Assembly: GCA_000320545.1 (NCBI GenBank)
Contig: ADNK01001513.1
Span: 1-38,675, forward strand
Source: Bigelowiella natans CCMP2755
Lineage: Eukaryota > Cercozoa > Chlorarachniophyceae
Reading direction: 5' to 3'
Length of the DNA: 38,675 nt
Under the pieces are notes generated by a model. It was not told the origin of the DNA, searched no databases, and worked only from the letters and a program-made list of their open reading frames with translations. The number at the start of each line of letters is the position of its first letter. The stretch's first letter is position 1. A program made the position numbers and the translations under genes. Shown here piece by piece: positions 26,033 through 36,527 of the stretch.

Positions 26033-29000
26033 AGGTTTGCTCACTCAATCACTCGCTTACTCACAATAATATTAGATGTTCTCCACAAGTTCCTACGGCG
26101 GTTGTGGCGCCTCCTGATACTGCATTGCGCATGTATGCGAATGTGAAGACAATAATTCCTGTTGATGGAGGCGGTTTTACAAACATTGAACTCAATACTA
26201 CGCAAGTAGATCTTATAGTCCGTGCTTGCACCTCTGGACAGGTCAGCCGTAATTCATAGTAGTTCTTCTTTCCCTTCTGCTACCTTTTGAAAAGTCTATA
26301 CTTCTTTATACATCTTTATAGGTCATAAACGCTGTGAGTTGTGGTGACTGCCCGAGCGGTCGATTCCAGCCAATATCACCAATATTAAACACAACCTGTA
26401 CGGAATGCCCAGCAGGTTTAGTCTCTATTAAAGTTCATCTGATTCTATTTGTATTGAACAATGAGCAATGAACTTGGTTTCTTAGGACGGTTTGCGAGCT
26501 CCGTCGGTTCCTCCGAATGCTTATCATGCAATGCATCTGAAATCGGTGGCTTCACCGCCCAAGAGGGTGCCAGCACGTGTGTGAATTGCGACGAGAATTT
26601 CTACCCAAATCCAGAGTTTACATCGTGCCTTCAATGTCCTCCCGACTCTGTGGGGACATCAGATCGAAGAAGCTGTGAATGTAACATCGGTTTCTTTGCT
26701 TATGAATCCGATGTAAGCTTCGGGATACCAACTGTGTGCGATGGGTGTCCTTCCGGTGGCGCATGTACCAGGCAAGGATCACTTGCGGGAGAAATCCAAC
26801 CAATGAGGGGTTATTGGCTAAGTATCTGGTCCCCTGCGAACGAGCTCACGTTCCTCAAATGTCGCAACGACGCATGCATTGGCGAGAGGGATGAATGTGC
26901 ATCTGGCTACAACGGAATTCTGTGCACCGTGTGTGATGCAGGCTGGAGCAGAGCTCGGCAGCATGAATGCATTGAGTGTCAGGGCGACCCAGGTCTCGCT
27001 GCATTCCAAATCATCGGATCTTGGATCCTGGTCGCAATCGTCGGCATCGCCTTGACTTACATCAACGTCAATGAGGCCGAGGAGGAGATTGCTGGAGTAA
27101 AGGATCAGCGACAAGAAAGCGTTGACGAAGACCACTTCGACCGCATATCCACCCTCGTCAAGATTACGATTTCTGCAATACAGTTTAATTCGCTAGCCGC
27201 TGATTTTGACTACGAGTGGCCAAATTTCGCGCGCAGTTTATTCCTTTCGCAACGAACCGTGGGCATATTTGGGTCGTTATTAAACGTTGATTGTGCACAG
27301 GGAAGCAATCGATCGGTCCGTCCCATTTATGTGAATACTGTTGTGATCGCAATGATACCTGTCATCATCCCAGTACTCTCCCTCGTTATCCTTGCCATTT
27401 TTGAGGTCAAATACCGCAAGGCTGTAAAGGCACAAGTGATGGCCAGCCAAGCTATGCTCGAGCGGAAGCATGGAAACAACGATGCACTGGATGAGAGTGA
27501 TGATGACGATGACGGTCGCTCTGGTGTTGGAGAAAGGAAGCTACATGATATGAAGATGCGCCGTCTTGTGAAGAAGAAAGGCGAAGCACAAGAACATGGC
27601 GATGACAACAAAGACGACAACATGTCCAAATCGTCAAAATCGCGCAAGATTTTGATAGCGAGGAAGGAGACTGAATACGAGTTAGACGTAGAGGACGAAG
27701 CGCAGAATGCTGAGGATTGTGCTGCAACCGATACGAAATCTCACTACACTGGCGCCACAGATAAAGTTGTAACGTTCGATACCGTGGAACAAGTTGTTTC
27801 GGATCCCAGGGAGAAGGCTCTACGTCGTCGCCAAGTCCATGCACAATTCAACGCGTCCAATGTTTCTCTAATGTTCATGCTCTATCCATCGCTCATCATC
27901 CAAACCTTCACGTTATTTAACTGCGAGCAGCTGGCAAGCGACCCAGATTCATTGGTTCTTGTCGAGGATATGAGCCAAAGATGCTATGTAGAGCCGCACC
28001 TCCTTTACCTACTCTTCCTCGGGTTCCCAATGATGTTCATCTATGTGCTTGGATTTCCAGCCGTGTGCTTATTCTTCCTCAACCGCTTCAAGGACGACAT
28101 GCCGTGGAACCTTGATGATCGAGAGTCGAAAATGAAGATCGAGACGGTGTTTCGTAAGAAGCGCAACCGTATGTCCCTGTATCTTCTTTATCATGGATAC
28201 AAACCCGCTTACTTCCAGTGGGAGATTGTAATTATGTTCCGCAAAGTCCTCATCGCATGCTTCGCTGTTTTCGTCAACACAGAAGCCGCACAGGCCAACC
28301 TGGCCGTTCTCTTGATATTCGTCTCTTTCGTTGCGCAATTGCGCCTGAGTCCCTTCGAGCAAGACACATGCAATAACTTGGAGCTAGCTGCGCTCGCAAC
28401 CAGTTTCATGACCTATTTCCTCGGAGGTTTTCTCCACTTTTCCTCGCAGAACGTCCGCATTCTCGTTTCTGTCCTCGTCGTAATCGTGAACTGCCTCTTC
28501 CTCACAGTCGCAATGTACATGATCTCAACTGATATCGTTGGTGCTGTCCGCAGTGCGCGAACGAAGATGCAGCGAAAGAGGAGGGAAGCGGAGGGGAGTC
28601 GTAGAGTTGCAATTGAGAACATGCGAAGACGCCGTCAGGAGAAATGGGAGAGCACCGTTGGCATGCTTAACAAGCGTAGACGACAACCTCATTCCACTCG
28701 GACAGCAGTAAGCGAGCTCAGTACGTGGTATCGACGTGGCAACCAAGGTCTCGACAGGGATAATAAACAAGCTGCAACTGGCACTCACCGAAGAGATTTG
28801 AGTGAAATGACCGTCTTGGCCGAGCGTCCGCGCTCATCACTGGGGATTCCTCGAGTATACTCAGAAAACTGCCGGTTTACTGGGCCTAGTATTGTCTCCG
28901 AGGGGCCTAGTACCGCTACATCCAATGCTCCTATTATCGAGAATCCGTCAAACGCTGCTGGCACGCCGTCAAATAGGAACCCACGCAAAGCTAGTGCTGC

Positions 29001-29040
29001 TACGTCAGGGGGCCTAGAAAGCGTCCGATTTGTTGAGTAG
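14207..29040 (+). CDS. Giant Pmp-like beta-helix membrane receptor/channel-like protein, about 35 exons, roughly 3,150 residues
   Basis: Domain order: signal peptide, His/Pro-rich segment, Ser/Thr/Pro stalk, globular region, second S/T/P linker, Pmp-like right-handed beta-helix, Cys-rich repeats, polytopic membrane domain, basic Ser-rich tail. The protein is expected at the plasma membrane with a very large ectodomain. Genes of this kind (Pmp-like repeats, ephrin-receptor-like Cys repeats, then a multi-pass domain) recur in protists, and their ligand is unknown. Phases agree at nearly all junctions. Junctions that stay open are 17702 to 18230 and 20474 to 20652, where a small exon may be missing. 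The ATG at 14207 starts a hydrophobic leader, and the stop is TAG at 29038-29040. AATAAA occurs at 29178-29183, a plausible polyadenylation signal. The component regions are annotated separately below with their exons. Confidence 0.85.
14813..15479 (+). other. Giant gene: mucin-like Ser/Thr/Pro stalk and start of the globular region (exon 4)
   Basis: This 667-nt exon begins FPTPLPTGNPTHSPTTQGPT and runs as S/T/P repeats (for example SPSTLSPTTESPTSTSPS) for about 130 residues. It then changes to ordinary sequence at LPKRIIIVTDPAIVGTPN. Such a region is expected to be heavily O-glycosylated and extended in secreted proteins. The exon ends at GCCGGG|GTGAGC. Confidence 0.88.
15583..21565 (+). other. 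Giant gene: ectodomain of many short exons (exons 5-28)
   Basis: Exons supported by splice sites and phase: 15583-15692, 15785-15836, 15904-15985, 16460-16520, 16614-16654, 16744-16779, 17020-17056, 17316-17442, 17505-17539, 17640-17702, 18230-18451, 18643-18783, 18877-18980, 19066-19106, 19154-19215, 19606-19631, 19711-19895, 20097-20203, 20434-20474, 20652-20784, 20927-21025, 21189-21352, 21494-21565. The sequence includes beta-strand-like pieces (GLEIILENVTLDFDPSE, NGIEVTGDSATVNISDTKFD) that look like early beta-helix turns. A second S/T/P linker (SIPTVSPTASPTNNPTRTSS) closes the region. A 10-nt microexon near 20578-20587 would repair the phase between 20474 and 20652 but is speculative. 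The intron 15986-16459 is long (474 nt) and I see no exon in it that I can defend. Confidence 0.72.
21731..25835 (+). other. Giant gene: Pmp-like right-handed beta-helix domain (exons 29-33)
   Basis: Exons: 21731-23793 (687 codons), 23989-24122, 24218-24453, 24645-24713, 24803-25835. Repeated units of the form GGAI/GGAV, then a short strand, then S-x-F-x-x-N (for example GGAVVSGGMLFTSNSNFESN and GGAIYAYSTASLSISSSN-like turns) are the hallmark of chlamydial Pmp-like repeats and pectate-lyase-like beta-helices. Many N-x-S/T sites are present. The 2,063-nt exon is unusual in a locus where most exons are under 150 nt. Confidence 0.88.
25998..26028. repeat. (TA)n microsatellite in an intron of the giant gene
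   Basis: About fifteen TA units occur in the intron 25836-26075, between the beta-helix exon and the first Cys-rich exon. Confidence 0.9.
26076..26985 (+). other. Giant gene: Cys-rich GCC2/GCC3 (ephrin-receptor-like) repeats (exons 34-36 start)
   Basis: Exons 26076-26241, 26322-26415 and the start of 26486-29040. The sequence gives CGDCPSGRFQP, CTECPAGRFASSVGSSECLSC, CVNCDENFYPNPEFTSCLQCP and CDGCPSGGACTRQGS. That is the C-x2-C-P-x-G-x-F/Y pattern of ephrin-receptor-like and TNFR-like modules. The position between the beta-helix and the first membrane segment makes it a juxtamembrane stalk. Confidence 0.85.
26986..29040 (+). other. Giant gene: eight-segment membrane domain with an acidic cytosolic loop and basic tail
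   Basis: Hydrophobic segments lie near 26988-27060 (FQIIGSWILVAIVGIALTYI), 27325-27405, 27853-27920, 28000-28080, 28222-28278 (EIVIMFRKVLIACFAVFV), 28288-28347, 28375-28440 and 28453-28527. Between the second and third is a charged loop of about 140 residues with a run of Asp (ESDDDDDGRSG) and many Lys/Glu. The tail is rich in Arg and Ser. The RKVLIA, SPF and NNLELAAL landmarks match the polytopic domain found after ephrin-receptor-like repeats in protist proteins, sometimes compared to TRP-like channels. Receptor or channel function is not proven by the sequence. Confidence 0.8.
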
Positions 29041-29788
29041 CGCGCTACAACATTGATGTGAACTTATTCTGCAAAGAACGTAAATAATAGCTCACCAACC
29101 CGCCTGCATTTTAAATAAGTATGATTTTACGGGATACATATTGTAATTTTTAGAGGACATGGAAAATTGCCATAAAAAATAAAAGAGCGCATGTAAATGC
29201 CGCATTATAAGCTTATAGAATCCCTGGCCGGATTCTGCGAGAGAAGTTGTCATCAATAAATACTTCTTGTAATAACACTGCAAGCTGCGAGCATAACTGT
29301 GTAGCAGGCTATCTAGCTATAAGCTAGCAGGCTGCAGGGTTTCATTGTACTTGCTAGCTTGTCTCTTACTAGCTAGCTAGCTCAAGGGTTTTATAGTTTA
29401 GGTCAGTCTACGTCATGATGTTTGCTGTGGCACAATAGCTAGCCAAGCTAGCAAGCTGCATGTGGTACGTACGGATTTAGATCTAGAGATTAGCGCATAG
29501 GCAAAAGCAGCACAAATGATAGTCATAGTCACTTGACCGAACTGTGCCATACTCTAGATATCTAGCTAGCTAGCTAGCTAGGTCTAGAGGTGCACGTCAA
29601 TCTAGACATGGCAAAAATCTTAGTCCTTGCTAGCTTGTTCATTTGCATGTTCGCCCGTTTTGTCACGCAGAGCAGATATCTAAAACTGCATTGTTTTTGG
29701 TATCATTTTAGAAAACGTGTTTGTCAGTGCACCATCTATGTATCTCACGTGGCGGCATAACTAGATAACTGTGCAGATCTAGAAACGT
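29041..29788. other. Convergent intergenic region rich in AGCT/CTAG words
   Basis: It lies between the giant gene's stop and the ArfGAP gene's stop. It carries runs such as ctagctagctagctagct near 29562-29581 and many dispersed GCTAGC words, plus AATAAA at 29178 and 29255. I see no coding exon. Confidence 0.55.
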
Positions 29789-30838
29789 CTACGGCAAATC
29801 TTCTAAAGGCGAAGCGTTTGTCGCTACAATTTGAGAAATATCTAGAGTTCTACTTCCTGCATCGACAGGAACCGCCGGTGATTGTGGCGGAGACGGCGTT
29901 AAGGGGATAGGCTGCGGAGAAAGAAAGTCTGGAATCTCTTCTCCTGTTTCTTTCCCTTTGTTACCAGATGGCGCTGGTGTGGCTACCAGCTTGCTATCGC
30001 TGCTCTTAGATGTTGCAATCCCTCCCGCCAATACATCATCCGTAGCAGCAACCTGCATGTTCGTGCTGCTGTCGGTAGATACCTGACCCTTGCGCGGATC
30101 TCCTTGAGCCCTGTCTGCGTGTTTGGTGATGTGGCCGTGAGCGCTTTTTGTTCCCTTCTTCTGTTGATCCTCGACTATTTGAGGTCGCGGACGTTTCTGA
30201 TTGTTACAACGATCAAGCACCAGACCAATCACATCGCAACTAGTGACACTTTATGGAGAACGAGAAGAGGAAGAAGAAGAAGAAGAAGAAGAAGAAGAAG
30301 AAGAAAAAGAGAAGATGATGGTGATGGTTGGGTAGATGGAGATACTACTGTAATTAATACTACTCCTATTTACTACTGACCTGTTCGCCTTCCAGAAGTT
30401 CCATCAGCATCGAAGAACCCTCACCGCCATTGCCAGAGATATGTTCCTGTGATTGCCCCTCTCCTTTTTCTTCTCCTTGTTGTTGTTGATGCTGCTGCTT
30501 CTTTGTAGGCTCTGGCATCGGTTCCGTATAAAACTCCTTGCGCTCATACTTTCGGCATATAAATTGCCGCCGCTGCGCTCGCATAGTGCCTGAATTTGGC
30601 TTCTCCCCCGAAGGCAGATTTGCCTCGTACATGGAATTTATCGTAGCATTGCCGTTTTTAGAGACCATGAGCTGCAGTTCCGAGTCGGACCATACGTCAA
30701 GGTTAAGCGACTTCACCTGCGATTAGTGACGATCACGACGATGATGACGATGATCACGATGGTCTTCCTTTCCTGCCCCTCCTTTTGCTATGCTGCTGGT
30801 TTATACACACATGCACGTAGACACATACATTTCTCTCT

Positions 30839-30886
<48 letters not shown>

Positions 30887-33229
30887 TCTCACTCATTTAT
30901 ACACACAAAAACATTAACACACACACACACACACACACGCACACACACACACACACCTTTGAAACATTAACGCCAGGTCCCTGTGGCAGCCAGAACATTG
31001 CAAGCATACTACTACCCCAATATTGACTGCTGCCCACTCAGGCTTATTACTGCCACAGTCCGCACACGTGCTATTACCTGAGAGGAGGAGGAGGAGGAGG
31101 AAGGGGAGGGGGAAAGAGTAATACATGGGACATACTTATACAAACTCGAGAGAACGCTCTACCATACTGGAAGGCGTGTGCTATAAACACGCTACTGACG
31201 GATTTTGGAATGATTCACCATCCTTATCCTCCTCCTCCTCCTCCTTACCATCACCATCACCATCATCATCCTCATCATCATCATCATCATCGTCACCACC
31301 AGGAAGCTTGAGTATTCTCTCCCCAGCCTTCGATTGTTTCGATAAGAAGGCATGAAACGGGTTATGGCGTGCCTCGGCTGGACCATGGTTGCTGCTATTA
31401 CTACTACTACTACTACTACTACTGCTGCTCTTTCCTCCAACACTGTTCATACTGCGCCCATTTCCTGCGAGTAAAATATATAAACATGAGTCTTCGTCGT
31501 CGGCGCAAGGATGTTAAGACTCCCCGTGATGGTGAAGGCAACAACGGTGGCGACGATGATGATATGCGCCATTGAATTTAAGGTTTCATGTGTGTATTAT
31601 TGATTTATCTGATCGGTGTTAAATAAACGTAATATATATCTGTCATCTCTTCACTGTGACCTTGCATCCCGTTGCTGTTGTTGCTGCTGCCGCGGCTGGA
31701 CGAGTGACTCAGGAACACAGGGGCAGATTTCATTCTCTCCAATTTGGCATTAGGTCCCCCCTCTACACCTCCGACGGTATCCTGCGGGGAAGGAAGAGCT
31801 TATTAATGGCGACGAAGATGACGATGGGCGTTCAATATCTAGTGATAATGACATTGTCGTAAGTATTATCGTAGTTGATGACTATTAGATGCTACCTCAT
31901 CCACCATCTTTGCTAACACCGATGTTGCAGATGTGAAGGCCTGGAACAGACGAGGAGGTAAGCAATAGTAAATTAAAATTTTGGAGATGTGAGCGAAATG
32001 CATTGCGAGACAAAGAGGAGAAGAGAGTAGTGTTTGGCCTAGAGAGAATGGATCGTATTAAAAACTTTTTTCCTCTACCATCTCCTCTCATTATGTAAAT
32101 TCGTTTATTATTTGCTTCTTCTGCTTCTCTTTCCAAGTTATGTTCCTCTTCTTTTTATTCTTCTTCACTTGTTCGTTTCTTCGCCTTTTCATCTCCCCCT
32201 CTCCTCATCCTTCTCCCCCCCCAATCTTGTTCACCGTTCCTAGCCATCCTCCAAGCCCTTTGATCACTTCATCAGCACCATTTGAAGAAGAAGCACTGCC
32301 AAAACCGCTGCTGCTATTATTTCCCACGTTGGCAGTTGAGGAGCCCCAATCATGAAGATCACCACCTCCATTCCCTCCCTCTGCCGCCTTTTCCCGCGAC
32401 GATGGTGGTGTGTTAGTTTGAACGGCGTTCTTTGTGTCTACTGAGATATTACTCGGAGAACTACCGCTCCCTGCTTGTTGGGACTTTTCTGCATAGAACT
32501 GCCTCACGCTAGCAGCCTCTCGCTTTGCCTCACTTTCACGTCGTCGCATCTTTGGTGCAGCCAAACAACAAGAACAATTCGGAGGATGTCGGAGGTAAGG
32601 GGGGGGGAGCGGGGGGGGAGGAGGAGGAGGAGGAGGAGAGAGAGAGAAAGAGGAAATAATATCAAGATCAGTACACTTAGTGTTACCACAGTTAACTCCT
32701 GACACTAAAAATCAACAACGGATCTAATTTTATGCTGCAAAAGCTTTGTTGTTGTGAAAGCATAGTTGCGCCATCTGCATCGTCGTTATCTTCTTGTGCA
32801 TGTTGTCAGTCGTTAAGGAAAGAGTACCTGGAGGATTTCCGCCCTTGCCTGCCTCTTGAATTTGGCCAGAGATTGCTCCAAACGCAGTTTCTGTAGAGAA
32901 GAGTTGCGATTATTATCTCTAGAATCACTGGCGCACTATAGTGCCCGACAACAAACAAGAAAATAATCATTAATCTGATACTAGGAGGCCTAAGAGATGA
33001 TGCTTGATCGCACAAAATCACTGATCACAGGTACACTGACGATTGATCAGCATCAAAGGATTTGTGCAGTTAAATGACTCGCACAAACGACGAATGTTTA
33101 GTCTCCCTACATCTTGTTGCAGAGTCTTTATTGAAGTCTCCTGGTAGCGGAGCCTATCCTTCGCACGGCTTATCAACCTTTGCGGCAACCATTATGTACG
33201 ATTACAAATGATGATGATGATGAGGCGGC

Positions 33230-33264
<35 letters not shown>

Positions 33265-33324
33265 GAGGAGGAGGAGAAACAGTAGTAGTAGCACATTTGT
33301 GGTGAGAAGTATCTCGCGTAAAAA

Positions 33325-33366
<42 letters not shown>

Positions 33367-34451
33367 AAAGACTAATCTCCAGCGTGGGTAATATGTGTGT
33401 ATGAAGGACGATGAGCATGTGGTATTGTTTCTGTTGTGTGTACCGCCGCATCTGCGTTCTTTGTGACGTGTGCTGAAGCAAAGTCTCTTTCATCTGCAAG
33501 GCCTCCAACGTCTTCTCCTCCTTATATCACCACAACCACCACCATCATCATCATCATCATCATCATCATCATATTATGTAATCGTTGTAGTCGAATCACC
33601 AGCATAGTCTCTAGCTTTGCCAGCGTGCGTTTATACTCCTTTTGATCCACCAGCTGCTGCTCCTTCTTCTGATGACCGACGTCACCAACTGATAATAATA
33701 TTGGCTCTTTATCAAAGCCAGCTATTTCTCCTTTCCTTCCTCCCCTGCGACTTTGCCGAGCCTCTTCCTCATCGTCAAGGTCAATACCGACAATGCGAGT
33801 CTCCTCGTTAAGTACTGTGCTCACCACCATCCCCATCACCCCGCCATCCCCTCTTGAGGGTACAGAGGAGGAAGAAGAGGAGGAAGAGGACGAGGAGGAC
33901 GAGGAGGAAGAAGCAATCTGATCAGACATAGAGAAGAAGAAGAGGAAGAAGAAGAAGAAAGGGGTATCAATTCTGAGGCAGGAAATAAGTAAGAGGGGGG
34001 GTGAGGAAGCTATTTGTCATACGAGCAATATGTTACGTTACTGGCTGCTGACGTGCGTGTAACATGTGCTGCTGTGTGTATGTGTTAAGGCCATATCGAA
34101 CCTGTGCTTGTAAGTTCTTGCTTTTCTGTCTTTCGGCTGCCAATGCGCTACAGAGGCGGGGGAGGGGGAGGAAGAGGAAGAGGAGGTTAAATACATCTAT
34201 AGAGCTCCGTTGGGGACTATGTTTAGAGTAGTTTGACGTAAGATTAGTAACATGTAAAAAGGCTTTCCAAATCTTCATGTGATCTTCTAATAGTGTGTGT
34301 CCTTCAATTTGATTGCTAAAGACTTATTGTCTGCTGTGTGGCATGTCTCTCGATGATGGACCGCATGGTTACCTGTTCGTAAGCTGAAGATTCTCCTCTA
34401 AGAATTGAACACGTGCCTCGAGCTTAGATCTGCATTAATCAGCACTATTAG

Positions 34452-34498
<47 letters not shown>

Positions 34499-35921
34499 CT
34501 CTCTCATACACGATACATTCATGTGTGTGTGTGTGTGTGTGTGTTATAATGCACGAAATATCAACACCGCGCAGTTTGCTCGTTCTCCAACTGCCGAGAT
34601 AACGTTTCGACCATCTGATAACAGGAACAAAGATACCGATGAGAATCAGGAAAATGATGATGATATTGATCATGAGACGTGCGTAGCTTGGTGTTGTCAT
34701 TGTCGATTGTCATTGCACGAATGACCTGATTGTGAACCTCTCCGTCCTTCTCATCATGGCCTCTACCGGAATACAACGAGGAACCCGTGGGCGCAATGTC
34801 CACATCAGATAGAAGATTCTATTCGTAGCAGCATAATAGCAATTGGATTAAGTTGATGTGTTACTTGAAACGGCGAAATATTTGTTCACATACCATCGAT
34901 ATATTCCCCTGAACGTACGATAGAAGTGGGAAGCAACGAGACGTAGACGGAGGTGTAAATAGCATAACACGCGCAAGCAAGTGGAACAACAAGAATGAAC
35001 TAAAATTCACACGAAATCAACATACATCATGCGGGACGGCTTAATCCACTTTGAATCAAATACAACACCAACATAAGAAACCATCCATGAGTGGCAAGAA
35101 TCTTTATGCCCGATGTCAATTTTTAAAAAATAAGCAGATAAAGTACAGTCGCGGGTAGTACAGATATGTAGTGGTCATGCGTCGTGTATTACTTTGGCTG
35201 CTTCGAGTTGTTTGACTCTAGCTGCCATCCTCTCTAACTTGCCTTGTAACTCCTTACGAATTTAAAGAAGAGAATAATCGATGGTATGTAGTAAAAATGA
35301 GTTTGAATACTGAATTTCTATCATGCATATATGCTTCATACCTCATTTTCTTTCTCCACATCAGCCAGCATTTGGAGAGCGTGATCTCGGTTCTTACCGT
35401 TCGGCTCTGATATTTAACAATAAAGATTTCGTCCCATATGACACATTAGTAATGCCTACTTAAAATCAACGGTACCTTTGCCTTTGGCTTTGGATTTAAA
35501 CTGAAGAAGCAATAGCAGCGATAGCACCACAGCAGCGGGATACGTGAAGACAGTCGAGATGTGAGTAGGAAACCGATTTTATCAAATGAGTAGGAGGAAA
35601 GAAAAGGATGGAAAGCATGAAAAGATCGCACGTGAGAACAACCTCGTCGCGTTCCAACTGGCACTGCTTCAGTTCGTATTTGAGGTGCATCACCTGTTAT
35701 TATTCGACGACACAACGTGCAGCGAACTTAGCAACGATTTCCACAACAAAGTGAACTGTGTTCGTTAGATTTTGAAACTAATAATTTTTATGCGTACTAT
35801 TTACCTCCTCCGTAAGCGAGCTGACGGCCTTCTCAGCCTTCTTCATCATCTCCGGGTCGCTCATCATCTGGGGTCGTGCAACCCCTTTCCCTCCTCCTGG
35901 CTTCAAAAGTGGTTCTCTGGG
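29789..35921 (-). CDS. Coiled-coil protein with C-terminal-half ArfGAP domain, 20 exons, about 875-890 residues, apparent single-base frameshift
   Basis: It is expected to stimulate GTP hydrolysis by an Arf GTPase on membranes. Exons in transcript order: 35805-35921, 35643-35693, 35476-35500, 35342-35406, 35193-35252, 34726-34818, 34568-34614, 34373-34429, 34102-34147, 33600-33917, 33444-33520, 33111-33177, 32828-32890, 32235-32549, 31896-31940, 31661-31781, 31219-31464, 30957-31077, 30381-30716, 29789-30196. The first half is heptad-like coiled coil (ALQMLADVEKENE, SKLEARVQFLEENLQLTNR) interrupted by a Ser-rich linker. Next come a possible lipid-sensing helix, Asp/Glu and Ser runs, then the ArfGAP module CADCG-x15-CLQCSGCHR with KSLNLDVWSDSELQLM and a Pro/Ser tail. 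No PH, BAR or ankyrin segment is visible. The zinc finger is C-x2-C-x16-C-x2-C and the catalytic Arg follows it. The first ATG in frame is at 35867; upstream coding is possible. Confidence 0.9.
30264..30305. repeat. (GAA)n microsatellite in an ArfGAP-gene intron
   Basis: About fourteen near-perfect GAA units sit in the intron 30197-30380. On the transcribed strand this is a (TTC)n pyrimidine tract upstream of the 3' splice site. Confidence 0.9.
30840..30956. repeat. (CT)n and (CA)n microsatellites abutting the ArfGAP splice donor
   Basis: CT repeats at about 30843-30885 are followed by CA repeats at 30918-30956. On the minus strand the CA tract is (GT)n and begins exactly at the donor of exon 30957-31077, so the donor is itself part of the microsatellite. 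Confidence 0.9.
30957..31077 (-). other. ArfGAP zinc-finger exon with an apparent missing base
   Basis: The exon reads GNSTCADCGSNKPEWAAVNI, GVVVCLQCSGCHRDL and then loses the frame. One extra base at about 30971-30976 would restore the canonical HRDLGVNVSK and make the exon end in phase 0, exactly as the next exon (VKSLNLDVW) requires. As given, the exon is 121 nt and the phase fails. A sequencing or assembly deletion in a short G/C run is the simplest cause. A true inactivating mutation is the alternative. Confidence 0.85.
33228..33362. repeat. (AGT)n, (GGA)n and (TA)n cluster in an ArfGAP-gene intron
   Basis: Twelve or so AGT units, a short GGA run and about 17 TA units occur within the intron 33178-33443. 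They are simple repeats with no coding signal. Confidence 0.9.
34453..34545. repeat. (CT)n and (GT)n microsatellites in an ArfGAP-gene intron
   Basis: A CT tract of about 25 units is followed by a short spacer and about 12 GT units. Both lie in the intron between exons 34568-34614 and 34373-34429. Confidence 0.9.
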
Positions 35922-36527
35922 CTATTCAAACGGGTTGAAATTAACGGTACGAACGAATTAGCAATATCAAAACAGAAATGTTGATTTGTTGGTATGTGAA
36001 GTGACGTAGGACGAAATCCGAAGTAAGGGGGGGGGGGGGGGGGTAGCGTACGTTCGTAAGGTGGCAGCCTGACAGACCACGTTTAACCCTAAAAGCTTTG
36101 CCTACTGCTACAGCATAAGTTCTCACAACTTTCAAGCAAAAACCACATGCTAGATTAGGATTGCGACAGGCTTCGGGTCTTGACGTTCTTTGTTTTATCT
36201 GAACATTATAGCGATTGTTGCAGGACCCACCACGTTGGAGCACGGGATACTTTCGTAAAACAAACTAAAAATAGCCGCAGCAGTTCATCGGTTGTTGTTG
36301 TTGTTGTTATTGTTGCTGTTGTTGTACTTGTTGTATATCAACTACACGATAAATCCGGTATAATTTATTGCCAACCTGGTTGTTGTATTTATCAACTCTG
36401 CCTCCTCCCTTCCCTCACCGCATAAACGGGAAAATACACGACTGTAGAAATAAAACAACCAAGTGTGTGAGTCTCTAAATTTTCTTGCCACGTCGATCTA
36501 ACTTTCTGTTTTGTTTTTGCTTCCCAG
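35922..36527. other. Divergent region between the ArfGAP and small basic-protein genes
   Basis: It contains a G-run at about 36027-36043 and (TTG)n near 36290-36325. The ArfGAP first recognised exon begins with an acceptor (tttgaatag), and the plus-strand gene also begins after a strong acceptor (ttttgcttcccag). Unseen 5' exons of one or both genes therefore probably lie here. A minus-strand open frame at 36060-36243 (GFCLKVVRTYAVAVGKAFRV) could be one, but I cannot join it. Confidence 0.4.

Noticed and set aside
26461-26485. ATG at 26461 as the start of a separate gene for the Cys-rich and membrane domains
   Set aside because: It lies in an intron. The acceptor tttcttag at 26478-26485 joins in phase to exon 26322-26415, which carries the preceding Cys-rich repeat.
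31483-31575. Plus-strand short ORF beginning MSLRRRRKDVKTPRDGEG
   Set aside because: It sits in an intron of the ArfGAP gene on the other strand, between exons 31661-31781 and 31219-31464, and has no support of its own.
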